Below are positions 34,651-44,382 of a stretch of 64,000 nucleotides of DNA, in pieces. Source of the DNA: Pseudoalteromonas caenipelagi (GTDB lineage Bacteria; Pseudomonadota; Gammaproteobacteria; Enterobacterales; Alteromonadaceae); the NCBI RefSeq assembly GCF_013140855.1, contig NZ_JABBPG010000001.1, positions 434,001 through 498,000 on the forward strand. The letters run 5' to 3'. The notes beneath the pieces are model-generated. The model saw only the letters and a list, made by a program, of their open reading frames with translations, made no database searches and was not told the origin of the DNA. Position numbers and translations under genes: made by a program. Numbering within the stretch: the first letter of the stretch is position 1; each line of letters opens with the position of its first letter.

Positions 34651-36083
34651 GTTCTTCTATTAATTCCCAACTTTTTCATTTTGGATCGCAATGTACTTTC
34701 ATTCAATCCAAGCTTACTGGCCGCCCCTTTTACACCCGCAACTTGCCAATTGCACGCTTCTAATACCGATAGAATATGCTTACATTGGGCAGCATCAAGA
34801 GTGAGATCATTTTCAAAAGGGTGCTGTATCACTTTATCTGCTTCAGATAACGGCTGCGTTAACTGTAATACCCGTGAAGTACTGAGTATTGCTTCGCGTT
34901 CCAATACATTTTGTAATTCTCTGATATTGCCTGGCCAATCATAGCGTTTCAACTGTTCTATGGCTGCGCTGGATACCCCTTCGAGTTGTTTGCCAAGGCG
35001 CTTATTAAGCTGTTTAATTATGTTGGCGCTTAGAACCGGAATATCTTCTTTACGCTCTCGAAGCGCTGGTGCTGTAATCGGGAATACATTGAGACGATAA
35101 TAGAGGTCCATGCGAAAACTGCCTTGCTCGACCATTTTCCAAAGATCTCTATTCGTTGCAGCGATAATACGAATATCGACTGATAACGTTTGGCTACCAC
35201 CCACGCGTTCAAATTCATGCTCTTGCAAAACGCGCAGTAACTTGCTTTGTGCCTCTATTGGCAATTCACCAATTTCATCTAAAAACAAAGTGCCTTTATT
35301 AGCAAGCTCAAAGCGCCCTTTACGTCTTTCATTAGCTCCTGTGAAGGCGCCTTTTTCATGACCGAATAGCTCAGACTCTAACAAGCTTGCAGTAAACGCA
35401 GCGCAGTTAACCTTCACAAATGGTTGCTTATTTCTGTCGCCGAGTCGATGCAGGTTTCTTGCAACCAACTCTTTACCAGTGCCATTTTCTCCAAGGATCA
35501 AAACCGTACTGTTCGTTTGACTTACCAATTCAATTTGCGACAACATGGTTTTAAAAATATGGCTACTTCCAACCAGACCTGAATCTTGCCAATCTTCATT
35601 AAGTTCAGACAACAAATAAGCATTCTCATCTTTTAATTGCTCGCTGAGAGATTTTACTTGTTCTAACGCTGTTCTTAATGCCTGTTCAGTTTCTTGCTGT
35701 TTTGATATGTCTCTAAATACAGCAACCGCACCAATTAACTTACCTTGTCTATAAACAGGTGTAGAGGTGTATTCAACCGCAAAACTGCTGCCATCTTTGC
35801 GCCAAAATACCTCATTTTTTACATGACGCCGCTTACCATCAAACATGGTGCAGTAAATCTGACACTCATCAGCTGGATATGGTGTGCCATCAGCATGACT
35901 ATGATGATGATATTGGTGTATTTTTTTGCCTAACAATTCATCTGCACGCCACCCTGTCATACGCTCAGCTGCGGGATTAATAAAAACAGCATTACCCGAC
36001 AAATCAAAGCCATAAACGCCTTCGCCTACTGCGTTTAGCAACAGCTCAGCATCACCTAAAAAATGGTTAACCATATTCGCCAT
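34638..36083 (-). CDS. PAS-domain sigma-54-dependent transcriptional activator
   Basis: A 481-residue enhancer-binding protein. An N-terminal PAS domain (10-135) contains an unusual [16 protein letters not shown] stretch rich in His and Cys. A coiled-coil linker follows, then an AAA+ domain (170-400) with Walker A GENGTGKE, the sigma-54-contacting GAFTGA loop, Walker [10 protein letters not shown] and an arginine-finger region, and a Fis-type helix-turn-helix at the end ([20 protein letters not shown]). It is immediately upstream of ccoG on the same strand. A palindrome matching those before ccoG lies 10 bp upstream of its own start, suggesting autoregulation. The PAS ligand (redox, metal, gas or haem) cannot be told from sequence. 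Confidence 0.9.
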   Translation of the reverse strand: MANMVNHFLGDAELLLNAVGEGVYGFDLSGNAVFINPAAERMTGWRADELLGKKIHQYHHHSHADGTPYPADECQIYCTMFDGKRRHVKNEVFWRKDGSSFAVEYTSTPVYRQGKLIGAVAVFRDISKQQETEQALRTALEQVKSLSEQLKDENAYLLSELNEDWQDSGLVGSSHIFKTMLSQIELVSQTNSTVLILGENGTGKELVARNLHRLGDRNKQPFVKVNCAAFTASLLESELFGHEKGAFTGANERRKGRFELANKGTLFLDEIGELPIEAQSKLLRVLQEHEFERVGGSQTLSVDIRIIAATNRDLWKMVEQGSFRMDLYYRLNVFPITAPALRERKEDIPVLSANIIKQLNKRLGKQLEGVSSAAIEQLKRYDWPGNIRELQNVLEREAILSTSRVLQLTQPLSEADKVIQHPFENDLTLDAAQCKHILSVLEACNWQVAGVKGAASKLGLNESTLRSKMKKLGINRRTRDI

Positions 36084-36092
36084 AACTCACCC

Positions 36093-36108
36093 TCGTGAAA
36101 TATCACGA
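36093..36108. promoter_or_regulatory. Palindromic site in front of the sigma-54 activator gene
   Basis: TCGTGA-AATA-TCACGA, identical in both half-sites to the perfect site upstream of ccoG. It sits 10 bp before the activator start codon, overlapping its leader or promoter, which points to autoregulation. Confidence 0.7.
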
Positions 36109-36142
36109 CCACTATAGCACAGTGTTTATATCATTGAAGTTA

Positions 36143-37105
36143 TTAACTGAACTGTTGGCGATAATCAGCTAATGTTTGACCATATTGATCTTTAAACACT
36201 CGATTGAACGAACCTAAATCTTGGTAGCCAACTTGCCACGCTACTTCGTTGATATTCATGCGGGTTGTGCGCAATAACTGCTTTGCTTTTTCTAAACGAG
36301 CAAGCCTGACATAGTGCGACGGAGAAAGCCCCACTTGTTTTTGAAAACGACGGATTAGTGTACGTTCGCTTACGCTCAATTGCTTGGCAAGCGAGTTCAA
36401 AGTTAACGCCTGTGATAAATGCGCTTTTATGTAGTTTTGCAATGACAGCAGCCTTTCGTCTTGATGCAACTCAAATGCACCAACATGCATATATGAACTT
36501 TGAGACACTGAAAGTTTTGGAATTGCTAACCAAGACGACAACTCTTCGGCCAGCTCAGAGCCACAAGTTTGAGCGATAAAATAGACCATCATCGAGAAAT
36601 AACTTTGTGCAGCACCAGAGGTTAACACTTTACCATCTTGCAAGTAGATTTTTTCTTGGCTGACTTTAAGCTGTGGAAAGTAACGCTGATAAAAAGATTT
36701 CAGCCACCAGCTACTTGTTACCTGATAGCTATCCAAAAAACCACTTACCGCCAAATAGCTTACAGAAGTACAGGTAGCGATTACATGCTCACTGTGTTGC
36801 GCCAATTGCTTTATATGTTGTGCCAGTGGTACATAGGTTTGACAATCTCGCCATAGTTTTTGATGACCTCTAAACTGGCTACCAATCCATAACATAACAT
36901 CAACTTTATCAAGTTCTGCGAGCTTTTTATCACACGGCAAAACCAACCCTTGGCTCGTTATGACTTGCTTGTCATGTACACCCACTAGGTACCAACTAAA
37001 TATCTTCTTTTTATTAATAGTATTGGCAACGTTTAAAATATCAATCACCCCTGTAATACCAGTTGCAAGCGCATTATCAGGGCAAATAATCGCCACTTGA
37101 TACAT
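36143..37105 (-). CDS. GlxA-family AraC-type transcriptional regulator
   Basis: A 320-residue regulator with an N-terminal DJ-1/PfpI-like domain (VAIICPDNALATGITGVID, then the elbow ATCTSVSYLA) and a C-terminal AraC helix-turn-helix pair (LNSLAKQLSVSERTLIRRFQKQVGLSPSHYVR and the second helix EVAWQVGYQDLGSFNRVF). Proteins of this group control catabolism of amino acids and quaternary amines such as betaine, carnitine and arginine. Here it is separated from the hydroxyproline locus by two unrelated genes, so a link is not evident. It is divergent from the MAPEG gene and may control it. Confidence 0.88.
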   Translation of the reverse strand: MYQVAIICPDNALATGITGVIDILNVANTINKKKIFSWYLVGVHDKQVITSQGLVLPCDKKLAELDKVDVMLWIGSQFRGHQKLWRDCQTYVPLAQHIKQLAQHSEHVIATCTSVSYLAVSGFLDSYQVTSSWWLKSFYQRYFPQLKVSQEKIYLQDGKVLTSGAAQSYFSMMVYFIAQTCGSELAEELSSWLAIPKLSVSQSSYMHVGAFELHQDERLLSLQNYIKAHLSQALTLNSLAKQLSVSERTLIRRFQKQVGLSPSHYVRLARLEKAKQLLRTTRMNINEVAWQVGYQDLGSFNRVFKDQYGQTLADYRQQFS

Positions 37106-37203
37106 TTGTCAGTTTCACCTTTTAATATGCCATTTATGACACATTAGCTTTTAATTCCTTTGCGGTAAAGTGGTTTTAGTTAACCAAGATGAGGTGTTGA
37201 ATT

Positions 37204-37629
37204 ATGTGGGTACACTATCCAATTCTATTTTTAATTGCACAAATGTGTTTCTTATGGCTTTTGACCATGTGGCTACGGATATCTGCTATTAAAGCTAAGC
37301 TAGTCTCAGCCAAAGATATCCAGTTTATTCAAAAAGCTAACTTTCCACGCGTTGCCACTCTTGCTGGCAATAGTTACGATAATCAGTTCCAGCAATCTGC
37401 ATTATTTATAGTGCTACTGTGTTTACTCAATCAGCAAGGTATTGAAGGCCATTTTTGGTATGTAACAAGTACCTTTTTTGTTTTTGCGCGTTATTGGCAT
37501 TGCTTTGAGCATATCGTGTGTCGCAACTTGCTGTTGAGAACCATCGCATTTGCTTTAGCCACCATTTGCTTTTTTGTTGCTTGGTTTGGCTATTTGTATG
37601 CAAGCCTAGCGGGTGCAAAGCTAGTCTAA
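37204..37629 (+). CDS. MAPEG-family membrane protein
   Basis: A 141-residue protein with four hydrophobic segments and the MAPEG pattern (NFPRVATLAGNSYDNQFQQSALF, then ARYWHCFEHIV before a last helix). Bacterial MAPEG members resemble glutathione transferases or leukotriene-synthase-like enzymes of the membrane; the reaction here is unknown. It is divergent from the GlxA-type regulator with a 98-bp shared promoter region and precedes rsmF on the same strand. Confidence 0.75.
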   Translation: MWVHYPILFLIAQMCFLWLLTMWLRISAIKAKLVSAKDIQFIQKANFPRVATLAGNSYDNQFQQSALFIVLLCLLNQQGIEGHFWYVTSTFFVFARYWHCFEHIVCRNLLLRTIAFALATICFFVAWFGYLYASLAGAKLV

Positions 37630-37742
37630 CAACCCGTTGCTTTAGTTTCGATTAACAGCTGGTTTTTAAAAGGACTTTTAGACCAGCGTTAAAAAATGAT
37701 AAAATTTTGCTTTGCTTCTTATTCATCAGCTAGGCACCCGTT

Positions 37743-39182
37743 TTGAACCCTTCGACATATATTCCAGAATCATTTATAGATGATGTAAAAACCTATATTC
37801 CCAAGCACCTATCAATAGATGATTTTATTAAGGCTTGCCAGCGACCCCTGCGTCGTTCTGTCAGAGTTAATACCTTAAAAATGTCGGTCGCTGACTTTGA
37901 ACACTATTGTAATGAAAATGACTGGAAAATAGCTCCTGTTCCTTGGTGTAACACCGGGTTTTGGCTTACTCGTCCAGATGACGAAGAGCAAAACCTACCT
38001 ATCGGTAATACCGAGCTTCACTTGAGTGGCTGTATTTATGTGCAAGAAGCCAGCTCTATGCTCCCCCCACAAGCGCTCAGCAACGTAATAAGTGAGTGTG
38101 AATATGTGCTCGATATGGCCGCAGCACCAGGCTCTAAAACAACGCAACTGGCCGCCATGATGAACGGTTGTGGTGTGTTAGTAGCCAATGAATTCTCGTC
38201 ATCTCGTGTAAAAGTACTCGCCGCAAATATCAAGCGCATGGGGGTATCGAACTGCGCTCTGTCACACTTTAACGGCAATATCTTTGGCAACTATATGTTT
38301 GAGTGCTTTGATAGTATATTACTAGATGCGCCTTGCTCAGGCGAAGGCACAGTGCGTAAAGATGCCGATGCGTTAAAAAATTGGTCTATTGAGTCCAATA
38401 TCGAAATAGCCGATGTTCAAAAGCAGCTGATAATAAGCGCTTTTTATGCCTTAAAACCAGGAGGCACACTGGTTTACTCAACATGCACACTGACACCGCT
38501 TGAAAATCAAGAGGTGTGTCAATATTTGTTAGACCAATTTGCAGGACATGTTGAAATCGAACCGTTAAATAGCCTTTTCCCTAATGCTGAACATGCCACT
38601 ACCGAACAAGGTTTTCTACATGTTTGGCCACAAATTTATGACAGTGAAGGATTTTTCATCGCTCGATTCAAAAAGCTTAGCTCGGTGACAAATTGCGAAC
38701 AACAAGTTAAAAAAGGCGCATTTCCATTCACCCCTACTGCAAATAAGTTACAAAGTGACTTCAATGCCTATATCAAAAAGCAGTTTGGTATAAAGGCAAT
38801 AAAAGGCCAACTCATGACACGAGATAAAGAGCTTTGGCTCTTTCCAGAGGGGATGGCACAAATAGAAAACAAAATTAAATATGCTCGGCTCGGTATTCAG
38901 CTCGGTACAACCCATAAAAATGGAGTACGTTTAGAACACGAATTTGCCACAGCTTTGGGTAAGTTAGCCACAGCAAATATTTATGCTATGAACCAACAAC
39001 AAGCACAGGATTATTTTCAGGGTAAAGATATTCGTCTTGCAAAGCCCACAACAAATTTGGGAGAAGTTGTTTTAACTTTGTGTGGTGCACCTGTGGGTTT
39101 AGGTAAGTGGCAAAAAAACAAAATAAAGAATAGCTTGCCTCGAGATTTAGTAAGTGACTCCCAGTTAATAACTTGGGTATAA
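37743..39182 (+). CDS. rsmF: 16S rRNA m5C1407 methyltransferase
   Basis: A 479-residue RNA methyltransferase matching RsmF (YebU). The N-terminus [24 protein letters not shown] type sequence, the SAM site [14 protein letters not shown], and the two motif cysteines ([14 protein letters not shown] and YSTCTLTP) of m5C transferases are all present, and the C-terminal PUA-like extension is complete. It methylates C1407 of 16S rRNA in 30S subunits using S-adenosylmethionine. The start is TTG, chosen by alignment with the known N-terminus and because there is no suitable ATG upstream. Confidence 0.92.
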   Translation: MNPSTYIPESFIDDVKTYIPKHLSIDDFIKACQRPLRRSVRVNTLKMSVADFEHYCNENDWKIAPVPWCNTGFWLTRPDDEEQNLPIGNTELHLSGCIYVQEASSMLPPQALSNVISECEYVLDMAAAPGSKTTQLAAMMNGCGVLVANEFSSSRVKVLAANIKRMGVSNCALSHFNGNIFGNYMFECFDSILLDAPCSGEGTVRKDADALKNWSIESNIEIADVQKQLIISAFYALKPGGTLVYSTCTLTPLENQEVCQYLLDQFAGHVEIEPLNSLFPNAEHATTEQGFLHVWPQIYDSEGFFIARFKKLSSVTNCEQQVKKGAFPFTPTANKLQSDFNAYIKKQFGIKAIKGQLMTRDKELWLFPEGMAQIENKIKYARLGIQLGTTHKNGVRLEHEFATALGKLATANIYAMNQQQAQDYFQGKDIRLAKPTTNLGEVVLTLCGAPVGLGKWQKNKIKNSLPRDLVSDSQLITWV

Positions 39183-39300
39183 CTTGGAGATATCTTTCAC
39201 CTATTTTTAGATTAAATAAGCATATAAGATATAACCCATTGTTTTAATTGAATTTTAAATATATTGCATATGTTTGTAAGTTTTGTGAATAGTTAACTAC

Positions 39301-39416
39301 ACTTAAATTACTTTCTACTTCTCCCTAATGTATAGAAGGTGTTTTTAAGTAACGCATTGGCTCCTCAGAGCCATCCCCTAAGCCCAGAGCTTCCCTTTGC
39401 TCTGGGTCTTTTTTTG
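39301..39416 (+). ncRNA. Candidate small RNA or structured 3-prime UTR
   Basis: Between the convergent rsmF and aldehyde-dehydrogenase genes, TGGCTC-CTCA-GAGCCA forms a tight hairpin (39358-39373). Single-stranded ATCCCCTAAG follows, then a GC-rich terminator. The terminator is 200 nt past the rsmF stop, too far for a simple gene end. The two hairpins with a pyrimidine-rich linker resemble a Hfq-dependent sRNA, but no promoter is clear. Confidence 0.3.
39383..39416 (+). terminator. Rho-independent terminator
   Basis: CCCAGAGC and GCTCTGGG form an 8-bp GC-rich stem with an 8-nt loop, followed by TCTTTTTTT on the plus strand. It ends rsmF read-through or the candidate small RNA. Confidence 0.8.
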
Positions 39417-39434
39417 CTTAACATTTATCAACAA

Positions 39435-40937
39435 TTATTCAGCCCGTTGACGACAAATTGGTCTTAAAAATCGCAGCATCGCATTTAACCCCACTGAAGT
39501 ACTTCTTACATCAGTACTTGATGGGAATGGTCCCCCATGATTCATAGATGCGCATACTTCAACACCCGTTGGCATTTGGTTTTCAATTATTCGACCAACT
39601 TTGTACTGCAGAGCTTCAATCAGTTGTGCGTTAGTTACAAAATCATTATTTGAACCATGTATTGATGCACTAAGCTGCCCTTCTAATGAGTCAACCAGTT
39701 GCTTTAATTGCTGCGCATTGTCATATTTCACCATCATCACTGAAGGGCCAAAAACCTCTTCGTGTAACTGTTTGTTTTCCATATAAGTGTTAGCGTCAGT
39801 GCAGAATAAATGTGCATTCGCGTGGAATGTCTGTTCAAGTACACCTTGGGCTAGCAAACTCACCCCCTGTGCATTTTTGAGCAGCTCAACACTGCGCTTG
39901 AAGCTTCTGACAATGTTAGGCGAGAGTAATGTATCTGACTTACTTTGTGATAGCTGCTCAATGGCTTCTTCTATCAATTCTTCCGCGTCACTTGGCACCA
40001 ACCATAAACCAGGACTTGTACAAAACTGACCATTACCCATAAGCACTGACTGACATAAAGATTGAGCTAATTGCTTGCCTTGCTCAGCCGCTTTTTGCGC
40101 AAAAACAACCTGAGGATTCGTGCTACCTAATTCACCATAAAATGGAATAGCTTCTTTCCTAGTGGCGATGGTTTCCATGAGTTTTTGTGCAACACCAAAG
40201 CTACCGGTGAATCCCACAGCTTTTATAGGCTGTGCTGCAACAAGTTGATGCGCTATCCCATATCCTTTTGCTTGGATCATAGAAAACACACCTTTGGGCA
40301 TACCCGTCTTGGCAATAGCCTTATCTATTGCATGTGTCATTAACTCGCTAGTCACTGGGTGCGCTGTATGACTTTTCATTACCACAGGACAGCCAGCAGC
40401 CAAAGCCGCCGCAGTATCGCCTCCCAAAGTTGAAAATGCGTACGGGAAATTTGATGCGCCAAACACAGCTACTACGCCCACTGGTAAGTAGCTTAAATGC
40501 GTATATGGTTTCGCTAAAGGTGTACGATTCGGATCGGCTTGATCTTTAATATCAAGGTCAAGTAACCCATTTTTGCACTGCTCTAAACTCTGTGCAAAAG
40601 CCCTTAACTGATTCATAGTACGACCACGCTCACCTTGTAATCTAACTAATGGCAAGTTGGTTTCTTGGTGTGTTACTTCAAGTAGTTGCTCGCCCAGTGC
40701 TTCAATCTCATCAGCAATTGCATATAAAAATGTTGCACGCTCAGCAGGGCTTGTTTGGCGATATACGACAAATGCTTGCTCAGCTGCACTCACAGCTTGT
40801 TGCAACATCTGTTCGGTTGCTTCGAAAATAGGCGTAGTTAGGGGTTGATTCAGTTTAGGCGAAAAGCCAAAAAACTTATCAGCACCTTCGGCAATACACC
40901 ACTGCCCTGCAATGTAACTTGCTCCGCTGATCTGCAT
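39435..40937 (-). CDS. Alpha-ketoglutarate semialdehyde dehydrogenase (NADP+)
   Basis: A 500-residue aldehyde dehydrogenase. The catalytic cysteine is C306 in GNGQFCTSPG and the general base is E269 in YGELGSTNP; VFGASNFPYAFS and GFTGSFGVAQ are cofactor-site motifs. The wording is that of the ketoglutarate-semialdehyde dehydrogenase group used in hydroxyproline, arabinose and glucarate breakdown. Its position 23 nt after the hydroxyproline epimerase gene on the same strand identifies the role: oxidation of the semialdehyde to 2-oxoglutarate, the last step of hydroxyproline catabolism. Confidence 0.9.
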   Translation of the reverse strand: MQISGASYIAGQWCIAEGADKFFGFSPKLNQPLTTPIFEATEQMLQQAVSAAEQAFVVYRQTSPAERATFLYAIADEIEALGEQLLEVTHQETNLPLVRLQGERGRTMNQLRAFAQSLEQCKNGLLDLDIKDQADPNRTPLAKPYTHLSYLPVGVVAVFGASNFPYAFSTLGGDTAAALAAGCPVVMKSHTAHPVTSELMTHAIDKAIAKTGMPKGVFSMIQAKGYGIAHQLVAAQPIKAVGFTGSFGVAQKLMETIATRKEAIPFYGELGSTNPQVVFAQKAAEQGKQLAQSLCQSVLMGNGQFCTSPGLWLVPSDAEELIEEAIEQLSQSKSDTLLSPNIVRSFKRSVELLKNAQGVSLLAQGVLEQTFHANAHLFCTDANTYMENKQLHEEVFGPSVMMVKYDNAQQLKQLVDSLEGQLSASIHGSNNDFVTNAQLIEALQYKVGRIIENQMPTGVEVCASMNHGGPFPSSTDVRSTSVGLNAMLRFLRPICRQRAE

Positions 40938-40960
40938 AATTCACTCCTGTTGTTTGATTG

Positions 40961-41962
40961 TTAAATGACCTGAAAACCAAATGCATATGGGTCGTCGTCA
41001 TCTACTGTTATATTGCTGGTACCTGTGACCTTAGACCAACCTCGAATACTGGGTAATATCGCCGCCTTTGTAGCCACTTCTGTCACCCCTTCAATGCAAC
41101 CTACGAATTGGCTACCAATGTAACTCTCATGTACAAACTCTTGTCCAACCTGTAATTGCCCTTTTGCAAACAGCTGCGCCATACGGGCACTTGTGCCAGT
41201 GCCACAGGGCGAGCGATCTATTGCTTTATCACCGTAAAAAACCGCGTTAGCTGCGCTAGAGTTTTGTTGTTTTGGCTGTCCTGTCCACAAAACGTGAGAA
41301 GCACCTTTCACCGTTGCGTCTAATGGATGAATGCATGTAAGTTGTTGGTTTACAATTTGCCTGACTATCGGGCTAAATTTTAGAATTTCACTGGCATTCC
41401 ATTTATCGATACCAGGAAAGCACTCTTGAGGTTCAACAATAATATAAAAATTACCGCCATAGGAGATGTCCACGCTAAGGAGGCCAAGCTCAGGGACCTC
41501 TATTTCGATATTCTGGTATGCTAAAAATGCAGGTACATTAAATAACTTAACCCACTCTACTTTGCCATTTACCATTCGATAATTGACATCTACCCGTCCA
41601 GCTGGCGTGTCTAGCTTTAGCTGTTCTTGCTGCTTAGGTTGGATCAGACCATGTTCGAGCGCGAAAGTAACCGTGCCGATGGTGCCATGGCCACACATTG
41701 GCAGACACCCAGATGTTTCAACAAACAAAATACTCGCATCGCCATCAGGGGTGGTTGGGGGATAAATGAACGAACCTGACATCATGTCATGGCCTCTTGG
41801 CTCAAACATGAGCGCTTGGCGGATCCAGTCATATTCGGCCATAAAATGCTGTCGCTTTTCACTCATGCTGTCACCCCGTAAATTGGGGTGACCACTGGTG
41901 ATTAAGCGCACAGGGTTGCCACAAGTGTGACCATCAATACATGAAAATGTCCCTTTGCGCAT
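40961..41962 (-). CDS. 4-hydroxyproline 2-epimerase
   Basis: A 333-residue member of the proline-racemase family. Two catalytic cysteines are visible: C90 in LPMCGHGTIG and C253 in RSPCGTGTSARM. The Cys-Cys pair distinguishes epimerases from trans-3-hydroxyproline dehydratases, which have a Thr in place of the second Cys. It should convert trans-4-hydroxy-L-proline to cis-4-hydroxy-D-proline. It is the middle gene of the minus-strand operon, only 4 nt after the deaminase gene. Confidence 0.93.
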   Translation of the reverse strand: MRKGTFSCIDGHTCGNPVRLITSGHPNLRGDSMSEKRQHFMAEYDWIRQALMFEPRGHDMMSGSFIYPPTTPDGDASILFVETSGCLPMCGHGTIGTVTFALEHGLIQPKQQEQLKLDTPAGRVDVNYRMVNGKVEWVKLFNVPAFLAYQNIEIEVPELGLLSVDISYGGNFYIIVEPQECFPGIDKWNASEILKFSPIVRQIVNQQLTCIHPLDATVKGASHVLWTGQPKQQNSSAANAVFYGDKAIDRSPCGTGTSARMAQLFAKGQLQVGQEFVHESYIGSQFVGCIEGVTEVATKAAILPSIRGWSKVTGTSNITVDDDDPYAFGFQVI

Positions 41963-41966
41963 AAGC

Positions 41967-42878
41967 TTAATCCAAATTAAATTTGCTTAAATCGATACGG
42001 TTGCTCATTGCGTCATCATATAAACGATTAATCATCGCTTTTTGCTCTTCTGGCAAGCTTAAACGTGGTGCGCGCGTCACTTCTGAGCCCCGACCGGCTA
42101 ACTGCTCTGCATATTTAATACATTGCACCAATGTGGGAATAGTGTCTAAACGAAGCAAAGGTAAGAACCAACGCCAGATCTCTTTGGCTTCTTCATAGCG
42201 CCCTTGGCGAGCCAATTCATAAATCGCCACAGACTCTTTCGGGAACACATTTGTCAGCCCAGAGATCCAACCTGTTGCGCCAAGCATTAGGCTTTCTAAA
42301 GCGATGTCATCTACGCCACCAAAAATGATGAAGCGATCAGCAAATGCTGTTTGCAGCTCAGTAATACGACGTGTATCTGTTGTGGCTTCTTTGATCGCCA
42401 CAATATTTTCCTCATTCGCCAGTACCTTCATACCTTCAATAGATACATCAACGCCATACGTAATTGGGTTGTTATAAATCATCACCGGCAACGACATGCA
42501 ACGAGCGACCTGTTGATAATGGTAAATAGCTTCTCGCTCAGTTGAGCGGTACACCATACCTGGCAACACCATTAATCCGTCGATACCAATTTTTTCTGCA
42601 TCTTGGCAAAACTCTACCGCAAACTGCGTAGTGGTCTCAGCAACACCGGTTAATAAAGGTACGCGACCTGCAACAACGTCTTTAACTGCTTTGAGCACTT
42701 CACGTTTTTCTTCAAATCTTAACGAGCAGTTCTCGCCCACAGTACCTAGTACAATGATACCGTGAACACCTTCGTTGATAAGCGCATCAACCATGCTTTT
42801 TGTTGTTTCGAAATTAATGCTGCCATCATCATTAAATTGGGTTGTTACTGCTGGGTAAACCCCTTGCCAATCGATCAT
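41967..42878 (-). CDS. 1-pyrroline-4-hydroxy-2-carboxylate deaminase (DapA family)
   Basis: A 303-residue class I aldolase-fold enzyme of the dihydrodipicolinate synthase/NAL family. The Schiff-base lysine is in IVAIKEATTD (K163), with the tyrosine in VMIYNNP. In this context it should deaminate and dehydrate pyrroline-hydroxycarboxylate to 2-oxoglutarate semialdehyde. I chose ATG at 42878 because GAGGA lies 9-10 nt upstream; the ATG five codons earlier would overlap that ribosome site. It heads the operon, divergent from the dehydrogenase gene. Confidence 0.88.
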   Translation of the reverse strand: MIDWQGVYPAVTTQFNDDGSINFETTKSMVDALINEGVHGIIVLGTVGENCSLRFEEKREVLKAVKDVVAGRVPLLTGVAETTTQFAVEFCQDAEKIGIDGLMVLPGMVYRSTEREAIYHYQQVARCMSLPVMIYNNPITYGVDVSIEGMKVLANEENIVAIKEATTDTRRITELQTAFADRFIIFGGVDDIALESLMLGATGWISGLTNVFPKESVAIYELARQGRYEEAKEIWRWFLPLLRLDTIPTLVQCIKYAEQLAGRGSEVTRAPRLSLPEEQKAMINRLYDDAMSNRIDLSKFNLD

Positions 42879-42921
42879 TTTATTTTTCCTCATTGGTTTT
42901 TGTATTTACCATCTTAGGTAT

Positions 42922-42933
42922 ATTGTATACAAT
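42922..42933. promoter_or_regulatory. GntR-type operator in the divergent hydroxyproline promoter region
   Basis: ATTGTATACAAT, a perfect 12-bp palindrome, lies 44 bp before the deaminase start and about 200 bp before the dehydrogenase start. The TTGTATACAA core is the type bound by FadR/FCD-group GntR repressors that often control hydroxyproline and sugar-acid operons. No such regulator gene is in the window. Confidence 0.5.
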
Positions 42934-43129
42934 AATCAATATCCGATTGGGAAATTTATTTTTCTTAACTCTACAAGAATCGATGTAACGCTTTTAATCT
43001 ATTGATTTAAATATCATTTAGGTGTTTTAGTTCGGTTAAAAAAATTACCTTTTGGGTTAAAAGTTAAACATGCAATTTGGCTGTTTTACTTATTTCTCGG
43101 CCAAAAAGTTTAAAACGTAGGAAAAGTGC

Positions 43130-44374
43130 ATGAGCATAAAAGAACAAAAAGTTGCCGTTATAGGTGCTGGCATCATCGGCCTTTGCGTCGCTAAGCGGTT
43201 AAGAGATTGCGGCTATCACGTTTGTCTATTCGACAGTGAAGGAATTGCACAACGCTGCTCAAAGGGAAATGCTGGCCACTTTGCTACAGAACAAGTATTC
43301 CCTTTGGCAGATAAAAAGCTGCTGCCCAAATTGCCGAATATGTTATTTAATCCCCAAGGTGCATTATCTATAAAAGCAAGCTATGCACTAAAGATGCTGC
43401 CATGGTTTTTCCGTTTTTTACTCAACATGCGTGAAAAGCGCTTTAACGCCCACACACGAGCCCTTAAAGCTTTGAATGAAAGCTCATTATCTGCGTACGA
43501 AGAATTATTAGCTGGCAGTAATTATCAATCACTATTGACTAAAAATGGCTCGCTACTGACCTTTGAGCAGAGTAAACCCAGTGATATAGAAAAAATTTAT
43601 CTCAACTTTAAAGCGCAAAATGTATCTGTTACTTGGCTTGATAAAAAAGCGTTACATGAGCTTGAGCCAAACATCAGTGAACACGTAACTAATGCGCTAT
43701 TTTTTCCAGAGGTAGGTCATAGTATTGACCCTCACTCTTTATGCATGCACATTTTTAATCAATATAACAAGCAAGGCGGAGAGTTTTTCCAAGAGGCTGT
43801 AACTAATATCATCGCGCAATCAGATAAAAGTATTGTCTCAACAAGTACTAATAATACTTATCACTTTGACAAAGTGGTTGTGTGTACCGGAGCTTGGAGT
43901 AAGCCTTTGGCTAAACAACTCGGTTTTAATGTGCCACTTGAAACCGAGCGAGGCTACCATGCAATGGTTGAAAAGCATGACATTTTATCGCGTCCAGTTG
44001 CATCTGCTGAGCGGCAGTTTATTATCACTCCGATGCAGCAAGGTCTTCGTTTGGCTGGTACCGTTGAATTTGCAGGTTTAAACGCGCCAGAGCGCACTAC
44101 TCGTGCGACTATGTTGCTAGGGCATGCAAAAAACATCTTAACAGATATTCAACACTGCCAAATAAAGCAGACTTGGATGGGATGCCGCCCTTCTCTGCCA
44201 GATTCATTACCTGTGATCAGCACAGCGCCTGACAACAAAAACATATTATTTGCATTTGGCCACCAGCATTTAGGCCTAACGCAAGCGGCTATTACCGCAA
44301 AATTGATTGCCCAATTGTGTCAAGGCGAGCAACCCTCTCTTGACCTAAACCCTTACAGAATTAACCGATTTTAG
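43130..44374 (+). CDS. FAD-dependent D-hydroxyproline dehydrogenase (DadA-like)
   Basis: A 414-residue flavoenzyme of the D-amino-acid dehydrogenase family. The FAD motif is VAVIGAGIIGLCVAKRL at the N-terminus; CSKGNAGHFA and, near the C-terminus, GMG-like GCRPSLPDSLPVIS and FGHQHLGLTQA are typical DadA segments. In this locus it should oxidise cis-4-hydroxy-D-proline to pyrroline-hydroxycarboxylate, feeding electrons to the respiratory chain. AGGA precedes the ATG. It is divergent from the epimerase operon and followed after 8 nt by the peptidase gene. Confidence 0.87.
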   Translation: MSIKEQKVAVIGAGIIGLCVAKRLRDCGYHVCLFDSEGIAQRCSKGNAGHFATEQVFPLADKKLLPKLPNMLFNPQGALSIKASYALKMLPWFFRFLLNMREKRFNAHTRALKALNESSLSAYEELLAGSNYQSLLTKNGSLLTFEQSKPSDIEKIYLNFKAQNVSVTWLDKKALHELEPNISEHVTNALFFPEVGHSIDPHSLCMHIFNQYNKQGGEFFQEAVTNIIAQSDKSIVSTSTNNTYHFDKVVVCTGAWSKPLAKQLGFNVPLETERGYHAMVEKHDILSRPVASAERQFIITPMQQGLRLAGTVEFAGLNAPERTTRATMLLGHAKNILTDIQHCQIKQTWMGCRPSLPDSLPVISTAPDNKNILFAFGHQHLGLTQAAITAKLIAQLCQGEQPSLDLNPYRINRF

Positions 44375-44382
44375 GAGCAAAC

